DNA of 64,000 nucleotides from NCBI RefSeq assembly GCF_018446385.1, contig NC_056000.1:32876011-32940010 (forward strand), read 5' to 3'. The stretch's first letter is position 1. Every line of letters starts with the position of its first letter. A program made the translations under genes and the position numbers. The notes beneath the pieces were generated by a model. The model was not told where the DNA came from. It saw only the letters and a list, made by a program, of their open reading frames with translations, and searched no databases. Shown here one piece after another: positions 30,884 to 42,180 of this stretch. Source of the stretch: Zingiber officinale. Taxonomy: Eukaryota; Streptophyta; Magnoliopsida; Zingiberales; Zingiberaceae.

Positions 30884-32293
30884 TGTTAGGACCAAAAGTA
30901 GCTAGAGGGGGGGGGGGGGTGAATAGCTCGTCGCGTGCTCGTTGCTCGGTGTTGCTTGTTTCTTCAAGAATGCGCAGCGGAAAATACAGAAACAAACACA
31001 AACACGCTAACACTAGGATTTTACTTGGTATGCACCTCACAAGAGGTGACTAATCCAAGGATCCACACCAACGCACACACCCTCCACTATGAATAACACT
31101 CCTTTATGGTAACTACCAAAGGCGGAGAAGCCCTACAACACTCTCAATACAAGAAGAAGAAAGGGAAATACAAGTTAAGCAAAAGCTTACAAGATGTGCC
31201 GTAAAAACCCTAACCCTAACTTCTTCCTCTTGCAATAGATCCGCCTCTTGACTTGGAAAGCCTCCAAGAACCTTCAAGAACTGGCGATCACGTGCTTGTA
31301 GAGAGCTGTGGAGGAGCTGGAATGAATCTGAGAAGAGCTCGTAAAGAGATCGTGAAGAGATGCCGAAGACCACGCTCGCCTGCGGCTTTAAACCCGACGC
31401 AACCGAGTCCGACGGCACCTTCCTGAAGCTGCCGGCCGACGTCGCGATCGTCACCAACATCGATCCCGAGCATCTCGACCATTTCGGCTCGTTCGACGCG
31501 ATCAAGGACGCGTTCCGGCGCTTCATCGCGGCATCGTCGATCGATCGGGCGATCGATCGGGACCTGGATCGATCACGGATCGATCCGAGCGCTGTTCGCG
31601 GGAAGAATCTAGATCGATCCACCGATCGCGACTGGATCGATCCACGGATCGATCCTTGGTTTTGCCCAAACCAAGTTCCAAACCTCTAACCAACATCCGG
31701 TCAACCTTGACTGTTGGTACATCATGTCTCGCATCTGGTCACTCCCTTGACTGCCAGACTCCCCACCAAGTGTCGGTCAATCCCTTTGACCCACTTGGAC
31801 TTTTACTCGTCGTGCCAAGTATCGGTCACTCCATTGACCTACTTGGACTTCCACCAGATGTCTGGTCAACCATGACCCATCTGGACTTCCTTCCTTGCCA
31901 AGTATCCAATCCTTTGACCTACTTGGACTTCCCACACGAGATGTCCGATCATCCTTGATCCATCTGGATTTTCCTTGCCTTCACTCACCGGGGCTTTCAC
32001 CTAGCTTCACTCACTAGGGTTTTCCATCCGCCTAGCTTCACTCACTAGGACTTTCACGGCTTCACTCACGGGGCTTTCACCTAGCTTCTCACTAGTGTTT
32101 TCTTCCACTGGCTTCACTCACGGGACTTTCATTTTGCCTAACATCCCAGTGGACTTTCCGATCAAGTATCCGGTCAACCTTGACCTACTTGACTCTTCTT
32201 CAATCAATATCTTATTGTCAAACATCTAAACCCAAACCAAGACTCAGCTTGGTTACCCAGGTCAACCTTGACCTGAGGGATATTGCACCAACA
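30884..32293 (-). repeat. 3' LTR of element B (1410 bp)
   Basis: Plus text runs TGTTAGGACCAAAAGTAGC .. GCACCAACA. Order within: a G-run and gtgaatagctcgtcg, a leader-like region, GGATCGATCC-type palindromes (31540-31650), the CCAAGTGTCCGG array (31680-31970) and the CCTAG/CCTGG hairpin array (31975-32130). Compared with the 5' LTR it lacks many one- to four-base pieces at CCTGG, CCAGG and CCGG sites. The frames rich in DRS.DRS come from the palindromes. Confidence 0.88.
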
Positions 32294-34680
32294 ATCTCCC
32301 CCTTTTTGATGTTTGACAATACCACAATAACACTTACAATCCCATATGTAAGTTAGGCTAATCCCATAGCCTCCTTCTTCATGCCACTAGGTAATGAAAG
32401 CATAAATTAAGCTCTTCATTCTCCCCCTAAGAGGGCAAACTCCCTCTAGGTAATGAAAGCCTAACTTACTCCCTTTCATGAGTCCTTTCATTCTCCCCCT
32501 ATGACCTTCCCATAGGTAATGAAGGACTAAGCTTAACCATACATTCTCCCCCTATTGGCACACATCAACCCATCGTTGGACACACATCAACCGATGCTCC
32601 AATTCTGGGCACACTTCAACAAATCCATTTGTTGAAGACTCTCCCCCTGAAGAGTTGCTCATCGTTGTTCACAACATCACTCGTTGTGATTAACACGATA
32701 ATGAAGGTCCCATACCCTTCATTTATCCTTAACTTCTCCCTCAATGTAGACAACTACCCAACCTTGAGCATTATCTACCACATGAGTGTCCACTTGAAAT
32801 AATGAGGATATCCACTCCCCATTTCTCCCCATTTCAAGTTTAAATGCTCAACCTTGAGCAAGTTCACAGAAGGTTAACCACCTTCCAAGGTTCATGAAAA
32901 TAATTTTCATGTCTTTAAAGAGTCCCTCCCCTAAAGACATGGTGGTAACTTCTATTGCACCAACAATGACTTGGAATCCCTAAACCATTAGGAAACCCAA
33001 ATGTGGAAGTTTTGAGGTTCAAATATTCAAAATTTGAAACAACCTCAACCTAAACTTCTACTTAGTCTTCGTTAACCAATCCATCCTTGTTTTCAACATG
33101 AAAACACCCTTTGTATGTATACAAATGTATTTAAGGGTTTGGAATGGTTACCTAGACTCAAAGAGGTTCAAAGATGCTGAAATCAGGCCTTCCCACCAAA
33201 ATCAGCAACTTGGATCGATTGGAGTTGGGTTCAATCGATTGAACCTTTGAATCGATCCACGGATCGATTCAGACTCCTGATCGATCGGCTGATCGATCCA
33301 GCGAGCTTCTGCTCGGAATTGCCGCTTGAATCGATCCATGGATCGATTCATGGAACTCAATCGATCCATGGATCGATCGGAGCTCGATAGTTGCTGAAAT
33401 TCCATTTCACTCAACTTGAAACCCCTAGAAAATTCTACAAAATCCAAAAATTATGAAATTTCGTGTAGACATTATTTAGGGCATACTTAATCATGGAAAA
33501 TAGCTTTCTATGAAAATACATCATATTTTCAAAGATTGACACAAACTTGAAAACTTGCAAAAACTTTAGTGTTTTCTTCAAGTTTGTGTCTAACTATTCA
33601 ATGGTGATTACTATCAAAAGATAGCCTTCACCAAGGTTTTCCAAAACATTTTAAAACATTTTCAAAACAAATATCCCATCATGTTCCTTGGGCATAATGC
33701 ACATGACTTGTACATTAGCTTTCCCAATGATGGGAAAACACATAACTATGTGTTTTGATGAACCTAAAACTCAAAAAAATGCACTAAATCAACATCTTGA
33801 GTTTTGTTCATCATCCTAACATCTCACTTGTATCTAATGTGCACTAAAACACATATAAGTCACCTTATAGTCTTTGTGAGATGTAGATTTTGGTTTTGCC
33901 CTAATCTAGGGATCATGCATATCTATCTAGGCATTTTAGAGATATTAGACATCCACCTAGAATGTCACTTGTCAATAAGTGTCATTAGATGCCATTTGTC
34001 CTTAATTACAAGGAATTAAACTTAATGCATGATTATGTTATGGCATACATCAAAAGAAAATAATTTTCAAAAGAAAATATCCTATTGCTACATGATGTAT
34101 GAATGTCATGACATGGTATTTTTGGATTTTTCATAATAAAACATGAATGCAAAAATAGACATGATGTCATGGCATATTATGAGCAAACAATCATGGCATG
34201 GTTTAGCATAAATAAAATATACCTAGATTACCTATCTAAGTATCATTAATCTTAGCTAATCCTAAATCTTAAGCCCTAGATTGCCCTAAAGTGCTTCAAG
34301 AAAATGCCAAAGCCTAAGTTTGCATTTCTTATTCCCTTGATTAATTTATGCCAATTAAAATAAACATGTCCTCAATTGTTGGCATATTCTATTTTTCCTC
34401 AAGAGTAGCACTTTTAAATTTAAGGCCCGGATTGCCTTTAAATTGCCTAAGAACATATCACAAACCCAACTTGATAGTTCTTATTAATTTTCCAATATGT
34501 GCCATTTAAGATAAAATCAATACTTCTCCAATTTGGCACATTTACTCTTTCAAGGAGTAATCATTAATTCCATTTCATTTTCAAAGGTTAACTAAAACCT
34601 TGAAAATGCTCCTTGAGTGTCAATTTCCTCAAAGTTGGGTTAACTACCCTTCTAATCGGAGTTGACACTCTCTAACCCAT
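32294..34680 (-). other. Non-coding interior of element B
   Basis: The purine tract, CATCAAAAAGGGGGAGAT on the minus strand, abuts the LTR. The rest has no frame of interest. A short run of ATCGAT-containing palindromes (gatcgatccacggatcgattc type) occurs at 33205-33390, so the palindrome is not restricted to the LTR. Plain AT-rich text follows to the end of gag. Element B2 keeps the same text at 56588-58928. Confidence 0.75.
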
Positions 34681-36398
34681 CTATGGGGTAGAGAAGATGC
34701 TCCTAGGAACCCAACACCTATTGGTGCTCCTTGGATGCTCTAGGTACTCACTAGGGATAACTTCCCTAGATACCTTCCTAGTGACCTTGTTGGGCTTCTT
34801 AGAAGCCTTGGTCACATTTTCTAGGTCAACTCTAGGGATAACCTCCCTTGTGACCTTGTTTGTGACTTTCTTAGACTTCTTAGAAGTCTTAGTCACATTT
34901 ATTGCAAAAATACTCTTAGGGATGACTTCCCTAGTATTTTTGGCTTGACCACTAGACCTAGGGTTTGTTCCATAGCTATATGGAACTCTATGGTAAGAGG
35001 GCACATCCTTCTTAGCCTTTGGTTTGTATCCCAAACCTCTATGGCCATTAGATGACCTTTGTGCTCCTAGACCTAGGTTATGCTCATTTTGCCCTAATAG
35101 GATATTTTCCATCCTTTTTAGGGTCTTTTCCATTTTATCAAGTCTTGACCTCAAGACTTGATTTTCTCTCACTAAGTCCTTAGTATTTGACCCATGAGCA
35201 TTTTTGTTTCTAGGCTTGTATCTAAAATCCTTAGAGTTTACGCCTAGATTTTTACCTACAATCCTAGCCTTAGGTGTAGTAGTTTTAGCATGAAAAGCTA
35301 TATGTTTTTCTTTAACACTATCATGCTTTCTATTTTCATGGTAAATAGCATTAAAATGATATAAATTTGAACTATCATGCTTTTTACCATAATGTAGAGG
35401 AGTAGGCTCAATAAATGTTACCTTCTTCTTTACCTTAGAGGCTCCCCCTTGACTAGAGCTTCCTCCATGAGCCTTGACCATCTTCTTCCCCTTGGGGCAT
35501 TGACTTCGGTAATGCCCTTTTTGTTGACACAAGAAGCACACAATGTGCTCCTTGCTCTTCTTTGTCCCGGGGTGGTCTCCTTGGGCTTCTCTTTCACTTG
35601 ACCCTTCTTCTTGGCCAAGTTGGGACACTTGCTCTTGTAGTGCCCACTTTCCCTACACTCAAAACATATTATATGATTTTTATTTTTAATTGAAACATTT
35701 ATACCTTCTTGTGTAGGGATGACACTTGCTCCTCCATTTGCTATTTCTTGAATTTCGGAGGTGGCACCATCTTCTTCTTCTTCACTTGACCCGGATGTAG
35801 AAGCTTCTCCTTCTTCTTGATCCGGCGTCACCAAGGATTGCTCCCCCTCAATCCTAGAGGTGGAGGCTTCATCATCTTGAATGTGAAACAAGGAGTATGC
35901 TCCCTCCTTGTTCCCTTCGGTGCATTCCCTTGAGGATGAAGCTTCTTGGATTTCCTCTTCTTCGGAGGTTGAGTATCTCTCAACCTCGGGGTCCTCCTCT
36001 TGGTCTTGCTCCAAAGAGTCACCCTCTTTGGATTCTTCATGATCTTGTACAGTGGAGGGGATCTCTTCATGAAGCTTGGCCAATTTGCTCCAAAGCTCCT
36101 TGGCATCTTCGAATTCTCCAACTCGAGCCAAGATGCGGCTAGGCAATAAGTTGACCAAAAGCTTGGTCACTTTGTCATTTGCCTCGCTCCTTTGAATTTG
36201 CTCCGAGCTCCATCCGCTTTTCTTGAGAAGCTTGCCCTTGCAGTTTGTTGGCGCTTTGAAGCCTTCCATTAGAGCAAACCCTTGCCCTATCTCCATCATA
36301 AGAAACTTTTCGATTCTTGATTTCCCAGAATCGAAACTCGTAGAAGTGTATGGTGGAGCCACCCTTGTATCAAATCCAAGTCCATCTTGGAATTGCAT
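34681..36398 (-). pseudogene. Gag of element B, two CCHC knuckles, one frameshift
   Basis: It starts at ATG 36398 (MQFQDGLGFDTRVAPP), about 120 bp after the primer site. The N-terminal part has LLVNLLPSRILARVGEF and AKELWSKLAKLHE, the Copia gag core. An acidic low-complexity middle (about residues 130-240) precedes CFECRESGHYKSKC and CFLCQQKGHYRSQC, two canonical CX2CX4HX4C knuckles about 50 residues apart. The C-terminal third is lysine-rich with a predicted coiled-coil stretch (LRSRLDKMEKTLKRMENIL) and ends CWVPRSIFSTP. Frame changes near 35575, where the plus strand has GGGG and element B2 GGGGG. So one missing base divides an otherwise open gene of about 570 codons. Confidence 0.85.
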
Positions 36399-36516
36399 CT
36401 TGAAGTTGAGCTTCTTGAATTCTTTGACTTTGATGAATTTGCTCCAACTTCTTCACCCTCTAGCTTTGTTGTTATGCTTGACCCTTCCGGCGATGATTCC
36501 GGTGAAGAGCGGCCTC

Positions 36517-36527
36517 GCTCGATACCA
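36517..36527 (-). promoter_or_regulatory. Primer binding site of element B
   Basis: Minus strand TGGTATCGAGC lies two bases from the 5' LTR end and resembles the initiator methionine tRNA complement with one change. Confidence 0.8.
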
Positions 36528-36529
36528 CT

Positions 36530-37932
36530 TGTTAGGACCAAAAGTAGCTAGAGGGGTGAATAGCTCGTCGCATGCTCGTTGTCGGTGTTGCTTGTTTCTT
36601 CAGAGATATGCAGCGGAAATATAAGAAACAAACACAAACAACGCTAACAAGGATGGTTTACTTGGTATCCACCTCACAAGAGGTGACTAGTCCAAGGATC
36701 CACACCTACTCACGCACCCTCCACTATGAATAACACTCCTTTATGGTAACTACCAAAGGCGGAGAAGCCCTACAACACTCTCAATACAAGAAGAAGAAAG
36801 GGAAATACAAGATAAGCAAAAGCTTACAAGATGTGCAATAAAAACCCTAACCCTAACTTCTTCCTCTTGCAATAGATCCGCCTCTTGACTTGGAAAGCCT
36901 CCAAGAACCTTCAAGAACTGGCGATCACGTGCTTGTAGAGAAGGGAGGAGCTGGAATGAATCCGAGAAGAGCTCGTGAAGAGATACCGAAGACCACGCTC
37001 GCTGCGGCTTTAAACCCGACGCAGCGGTCGGATCCCGATCGATTCAATGTTCCCAATCGATCGGAGGCTTTGGATCGATCCACGGATCGATCCAGCGCCT
37101 ATCCGAAAGCGCTGGATCGATCCACGGATCGATCCGGATCGCTGGCGATCGCTGACCGATCGTGACCGCGATCGGGACCTGATCGATCCACGGATCGATC
37201 CGAGTTTCACTGGGAAGAATCTAGATCGATCCACCGATCGATCCACCTGGATCGATCCACGGATCGATCCAAGACTTGGTTTTGCCCAAACCAAGTTCCA
37301 AACCTCTAACCAACATCCGGTCAACCTTGACTGCTGGTACATCATCATCCGTGTCACTCCCTTGACCTGCCAGGACTCCCCACCAAGTGTCCGGTCAATC
37401 CCTTTGACCCACTTGGACTTTTACTCGTCGTGCCAAGTATCCGGTCACTCCATTGACCTACTTGGACTTCCACCAGATGTCTGGTCAACCTTGACCCATC
37501 TGGACTTCCTTCCTTGCCAAGTATCCAGTCAATCCTTTGACCTACTTGGACTTCCCAGCACCAGATGTCCGATCATCCTTGATCCATCTGGATTTTCCCT
37601 TGCCTGGCTTCACTCACCAGGGCTTTCACCTAGCTTCACTCACTAGGGTTTTCCATCTGCCTAGCTTCACTCACTAGGACTTTCACCTGGCTTCACTCAC
37701 CAGGGCTTTCACCTAGCTTCACTCACTAGTGTTTTTCTTCTGCCTGGCTTCACTCACCAGGACTTTCATTTTACCTAACATCCCAGTTAGGACTTCCCAG
37801 TCAAGTATCCAGTCAACCTTGACCTACTTGACTCTTCTTCAATCAATATCTTATTGTCAAACATCTAAACTCAAACCAAGACTCAGCTTGGTTACCCAGG
37901 TCAACCTTGACCTGAGGGATATTGCACCAACA
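36530..37932 (-). repeat. 5' LTR of element B (1403 bp)
   Basis: This is the better-preserved LTR. GGATCGATCC palindromes occur at least eight times in 37045-37275. The CCAAGT/CCAGAT hairpin array covers 37380-37595 and the CCTGG/CCTAG array 37600-37770. Frames 37047-37646 and 37010-37357 are readings of these repeats. Confidence 0.9.
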
Positions 37933-37937
37933 TTCAG

Positions 37938-38749
37938 TGCTACCACCACTTGGACCTACAGTGTACCCGACACCAGTGACACCTGTACCCCCAGTGCCTA
38001 CAGTAGCAGCAGCTGCTCCACATCCGGTACCTTTTCCTACCGTACCTCCAGCTGCCACCACTTTTATTCCCCAATCAGTACCACCGACGGCTTATGCTCC
38101 GGTATATACAGCAGCACCGGGAGTTCCTCCTCCGGTTTATTCCGCGGTACCACCTGTAGTATCAGCTCCAGTGTTTCCGCCAGTTCCTGCAGCCGTCCCG
38201 ACAGCATTGGCTGAGTCGATGAAGACTCGTTTCACTCTTTTCCGCGGAGATCTCGATCCGAGTATGGCTCTGTCATGGATAGAGACTATGGAGCAGACTT
38301 TCTTCTATATGGCTTGCTCCGAGTGGGAGAAAGCAGAGCTGGCTGCTTACCATTTACGGGATGAAGCTAATGCCTGGTGGGTTACTCAGCGTTCTATTAT
38401 TGGTGAGCGCAACGTCACATGGACCAGGTTCAGAGAGGCTTTTGAGAGCCGTTTCTTTCCACTGTCCTATCAGATGTCTCGCCGACAGGATTTTATGAGT
38501 CTGAGGCAGAATAATCGTACTGAATTCCTCCGGTTGGCTCAGTTTTGTCCAGAGTTAGTTGCGGAGGACAGAACTCGCATGATGCAGTTTATACAGGGAT
38601 TGGATGGTTATCTGCATGTACAGCTTGCCGGATTAGGGATTTCATCTTACTCTGATGCATTGAATCGAGCTTTGATGATAGAGTTAGCTCGGCAGACAGC
38701 ATATCCGGACAGGAAAAGAAAGCATACGGGTCAGACATCAGGTGTCTAG
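37938..38749 (+). pseudogene. Gypsy gag, main part
   Basis: A proline-rich region is followed by the capsid-like retrotransposon gag domain: MKTRFTLFRGDLDPSMALSW, FYMACSEWEKAELAAYHL, ANAWWVTQRS, FREAFESRFFP, DFMSLRQNNRTEFLRLAQF and FIQGLDGYLHVQLAGL. It ends at TAG 38747. Homologous frames normally continue there with glutamine, so the stop looks like CAG changed to TAG. Confidence 0.88.
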
Positions 38750-39371
38750 CGTGCTCAAAGCATGTGACCTCGAGTAGTCATAGAAGGTCGGTCGGGGTAT
38801 TTCGGGCGCCTCGTAGGCCTCGAAATCAGGCGGTCTTCTTCGTTCCGGTTTCTTAGCGAACCGGCAACCACCTTCCGTGATACATTGTTTCGATGTGGAT
38901 CGAGATCACCTCACCGACTTGCTCTCGGGGACGGTCGGTTGCTTTTATTGCAACCGCCGGGCACCTGAGCCGAGATTGTCACCAAGGCTCAAGACACGGC
39001 TCCTGAGAGGTAAGGTCGAGGGGCAGTCTAGTCGATGCATATCGAGGATGGCGAAGCCCAATCTTCGCGTCGGCAGCACCTCCGCCGCAGCATTTGGCAT
39101 GCTTGGACAGGAGTACTCCGGTGCTTAGCACCCCAGTTTTGCTCAGGACCTTATTATCCGAGCGATGTCGAGACTCGATTCGGCCCACCGAGAGTCACCA
39201 TCCTCTCGGTCTTATCAGGCACATAGTCCAGCAGTGGCAGCAACCGCTGGCAGCATTACCACCTCCTCCTCCGCCGGACTGGTCGTGTTCATGCTATTAC
39301 CGGAGAGGATGCTCGGCCGACGGATCCGTTTTCATGATACGATTTCCATTATGCATTCTGCGATATTTTGA
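38750..39371 (+). pseudogene. Gypsy gag end and zinc knuckle, broken by small indels
   Basis: Coding text is recognisable only by hopping frames. CFYCN is read at about 38940-38954, but GHLSRDCH is in another frame immediately after, so the knuckle has lost a few bases in its middle (aaccgccgggcacc). Stops follow at short intervals. Several frames here (38877-39375) are chance. Confidence 0.65.
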
Positions 39372-39775
39372 TTGAATCTTGGTAGTTCGCACTCTTTTAT
39401 ATCCCGTACCTTTATGCGGGAGATTGGTAGATTACCTACTGTTAGGTTGCGGCGATTGACTGTCTCCCTACCGTCCGGTGATACTTTAGACGTCACCCAG
39501 GAGATCAGAGGTTGCCCGTTAGACTTTGGCAACATGATACTTACGGTAGATCTTCTAGTATTGGAGATGGTCGAGTTTGATATCATTCTTGGTATGGATT
39601 GGCTATCAGTATATCATGCTACCGTTGATTGCCAGACGAGGGTGGTCACCTTTCGGCCTCCGAACCAACCCTCGTGGAGTTTCACTGGCATCAGAGACGA
39701 CGGCATCTCGATTATTTCGGCGATTCAGGCGCAGAAGCTGCTGTCTCACGGCTGTCATGGTTTTCTGTTGTCGTT
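39372..39775 (+). pseudogene. Gypsy aspartic protease, active site lost
   Basis: Retropepsin processes the gag-pol polyprotein. The frame contains GSSHSFISRTFMREIG, LPSGDTLDVTQEIRGC and [19 protein letters not shown], all typical of the gypsy protease. In place of the catalytic D-[ST]-G the reading is L-N-L-G, with a TGA and a frame change directly upstream (about 39367-39380). The frame ends by shifting near 39770 into the RT frame. Confidence 0.8.
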
Positions 39776-41206
39776 CCTGTTGTCCGGGAATACCCAGATG
39801 TATTTCCAGAGGAGCTGCCAGGTTTGCCTCCCAGAAGGCCAGTGGAGTTCGCTATTGAGCTGATTCCGGGAACCGCGCCGACATCGAAAGCTCCGTATCG
39901 TATGGCACCAAAAGAGTTGAACGAGCTGAAGGTTCAACTCCAGGAGCTTTTAGACAGGGGATTTATTCGCCCTAGTGTTTCACCATGGGGTTCTCCAGTT
40001 CTGTTTGTCAAGAAAAAGGATGGTACTATGAGGTTGTGTATTGACTACAGGCAGCTGAATTCAGTGACCGTCAGAAATAAATATCCATTACCACGGATTG
40101 AGGATTTGTTTGATCAGCTCAGAGGTACATCAGTGTATTCTAAGATTGATCTGCGATCCGGATATCATCAGCTGAGAGTCAGAGACTCAGATATTCAGAA
40201 GACAGCTTTCCGTACCAGATACGGTCATTATGAGTTTTTGGTAATGCCATTTGGGCTTACCAATGCTCCAGCGGTGTTTATGGACTTGATGAACCGCATC
40301 TTTCTGGAGTATCTGGATCAGTTTGTTATCGTTTTCATTGATGACATATTGGTCTACTCTCGTTCCGAGGAGGAGCATGCACAGCATCTTCGCACAGTCT
40401 TGGAGATTCTTCGACGACATCAGCTGTACGCGAAGTTCAGCAAGTGTGCATTCTGGTTATCCTCAGTCGGTTTTCTGGGACACGTGGTTTCTAGCAGAGG
40501 TATTTCAGTTGATCCTCAGAAGATCGAGGCTGTCACCAGTTGGGAGCAGCCGAAGTCAGTTCAGGAGATCCGCAGTTTTCTGGGATTGGCCGGATATTAC
40601 CGACGTTTTGTCGAGGGATTCTCGCGTATTGCTATGCCGTTGACACGTCTTACCAGGAAAGGCGTGAAGTTCATATGGTCCGAGGATTGCGAGACCAGCT
40701 TCCAGGAGCTGAAGCGGAGATTAGTGTCGGCTCCAGTTTTGGTTTTACCTTCTGGAGAGGATGGATTTGTACTTTACACCGACGCGTCTCTTCAGGGTTT
40801 GGGCGCTGTTCTGATGCAGCACGGCAGAGTAGTCTCTTATGCTTCTCGTCAGCTGAAGGAGCATGAGAAGAACTACCCAGTTCATGACTTGGAGTTAGCT
40901 GCCATCATCTTTGCTCTGAAGCTTTGGCGTCATCATTTATACGGTATCACATTTGAGATTCTCACTGATCATAAGAGTCTCAAATACATTTTCACTCAGA
41001 AGGAGCTTAATCTCCGACAGAGGAGATGGATGGAGTTCCTGAAGGACTACGATTGTACCATTAGCTACCACCCGGGGAAAGCTAATGTGGTTGCAGATGC
41101 ACTCAGCAGGAAGTCCAGAGGGACTTTGGCTTGCCACCGGACTTCAGTCACGGACTTGATTCAGAGTTTCTCGGAGTTAGATCTTGAGGAGCAGGGACCT
41201 ACATAG
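39770..41206 (+). CDS. Gypsy reverse transcriptase and RNase H
   Basis: The open frame (from 39629, homologous from about 39775: [15 protein letters not shown]) covers RT and RNase H without a break. RT blocks: [64 protein letters not shown], and the catalytic [23 protein letters not shown] and [12 protein letters not shown] follow. RNase H shows [43 protein letters not shown] and the end [20 protein letters not shown]. It ends at TAG 41204, again where a glutamine is expected. All catalytic residues seen are present, but the frame lacks its own start and needs a readthrough to integrase. Confidence 0.9.
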   Translation, partial: VVPVVREYPDVFPEELPGLPPRRPVEFAIELIPGTAPTSKAPYRMAPKELNELKVQLQELLDRGFIRPSVSPWGSPVLFVKKKDGTMRLCIDYRQLNSVTVRNKYPLPRIEDLFDQLRGTSVYSKIDLRSGYHQLRVRDSDIQKTAFRTRYGHYEFLVMPFGLTNAPAVFMDLMNRIFLEYLDQFVIVFIDDILVYSRSEEEHAQHLRTVLEILRRHQLYAKFSKCAFWLSSVGFLGHVVSSRGISVDPQKIEAVTSWEQPKSVQEIRSFLGLAGYYRRFVEGFSRIAMPLTRLTRKGVKFIWSEDCETSFQELKRRLVSAPVLVLPSGEDGFVLYTDASLQGLGAVLMQHGRVVSYASRQLKEHEKNYPVHDLELAAIIFALKLWRHHLYGITFEILTDHKSLKYIFTQKELNLRQRRWMEFLKDYDCTISYHPGKANVVADALSRKSRGTLACHRTSVTDLIQSFSELDLEEQGPT

Positions 41207-42180
41207 CAGGGTATTCTGGTTACCATGGTTGCTCAATCGTCGATGGTGATCAGCATTTGCAGTTCATTGGCAGTCAGATAGCTTCCGGGCAACAGACCGA
41301 GTTTACACGAGACGAGGAGGGTATCATATACTTCCGAGGCAGATTATGCGTACCTCAGTCTCATCCGGTCTTACAGGAGCTACTTCAGGAGGCACATCGT
41401 TCTCGATTTGCGATCCATCCAGGCGGGACCCGTATGTATCGAGACTTGAGACGTTCCTATTGGTGGAACGGTATGAAGAAAGACATCGCGGATTTCGTAG
41501 CTAGATGTCTTGTTTGTCAGCAGGTGAAGGCTGAGCACCAGAGACCTGCAGGATTACTTCAGCGGATTCCTATTCCTGAGTGGAAGTGGGATCACATTAC
41601 CATGGACTTTGTGGTAGGGTTGCCGAGGACACGACGAGGCCATGACGCAATTTGGGTAATTGTTGATCGATTAACAAAATCTGCGCATTTCTTAGCGATT
41701 CGGAGGACTGATCCCCTGGATCGATTGGCAGATCTGTATTTTCGGGAGATCATCAGACTACATGGTGTTCCATTGAGTATCATTTTGGATAGAGATCCAC
41801 GGTTCACGTCTCGTTTCTGGCAGAGTCTGCAGCAGGCCTTGGGCACACAGCTCCGTTTCAGTACAACTTTCCATCCACAGACAGATGGACAGTCAGAGCG
41901 GACCATTCAGACTTTAGAGGACCTGCTGAGGTCATGTGTTATGGATTTCGGAGGCAGTTGGGAGGACCATCTGCCGTTAGTAGAGTTTGCCTACAACAAC
42001 AGCTTCCATTCGGCCATCCAGATGGCACCGTTTGAGGCGTTGTATGGTAGACCTTGTCGGACACCCGTCCTTTGGGATGAGGTTGGAGAGGCTCAGTTGT
42101 TGGGACCTCATAGAGTTCAGCAGGATGCAGAGTTGGTCCGTACTATCAGACGGAGGATGTCAGAGGCGCAGGATCGCTAG
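41207..42180 (+). CDS. Gypsy integrase
   Basis: Integrase inserts the cDNA into the host genome. Zinc-binding HHCC: HRSRFAIHPGG then CLVCQQVK. Core DDE: first Asp in WDHITMDFVVGLP, second in LSIILDRDPRFTSRFW, Glu in FHPQTDGQSERTIQ; GAYNNS-like text is FAYNNSFHSAIQMAPFEALY. The stretch is open from 41207 to TAG 42178, with the only ATG-based start at 41257. The stop replaces the glutamine of the usual RQKSYAD motif. Confidence 0.9.

Larger units (their letters stand above)
30884..37932 (-). mobile_element. Gag-only Copia-type element B (7.05 kb)
   Basis: TSD TTCAG at 30879-30883 and 37933-37937. On the minus strand: 5' LTR 37932-36530, primer site, gag 36398-34681, 2.4 kb without coding capacity, purine tract and 3' LTR 32293-30884. 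No pol domain occurs in either strand of the 4.2-kb interior. It resembles element B2 at 55007-62484 along its whole length, so it is a family, not a one-off deletion. Confidence 0.9.

Noticed and set aside
30900-30910. Run of G (31k LTR start) as a functional tract
   Set aside because: Homopolymer length differs between the LTRs (4 to 12 G) and in B2 is mixed with A; simple slippage or sequencing noise suffices.
37010-37646. Frames of up to 199 codons rich in DRSTDRS / SIRGSID (also at 31113-31689, 33202-33447, 55332-56166, 61111-61867)
   Set aside because: They are translations of GGATCGATCC palindromes and hairpin arrays in LTRs, occur on both strands, and have no codon bias or start context.
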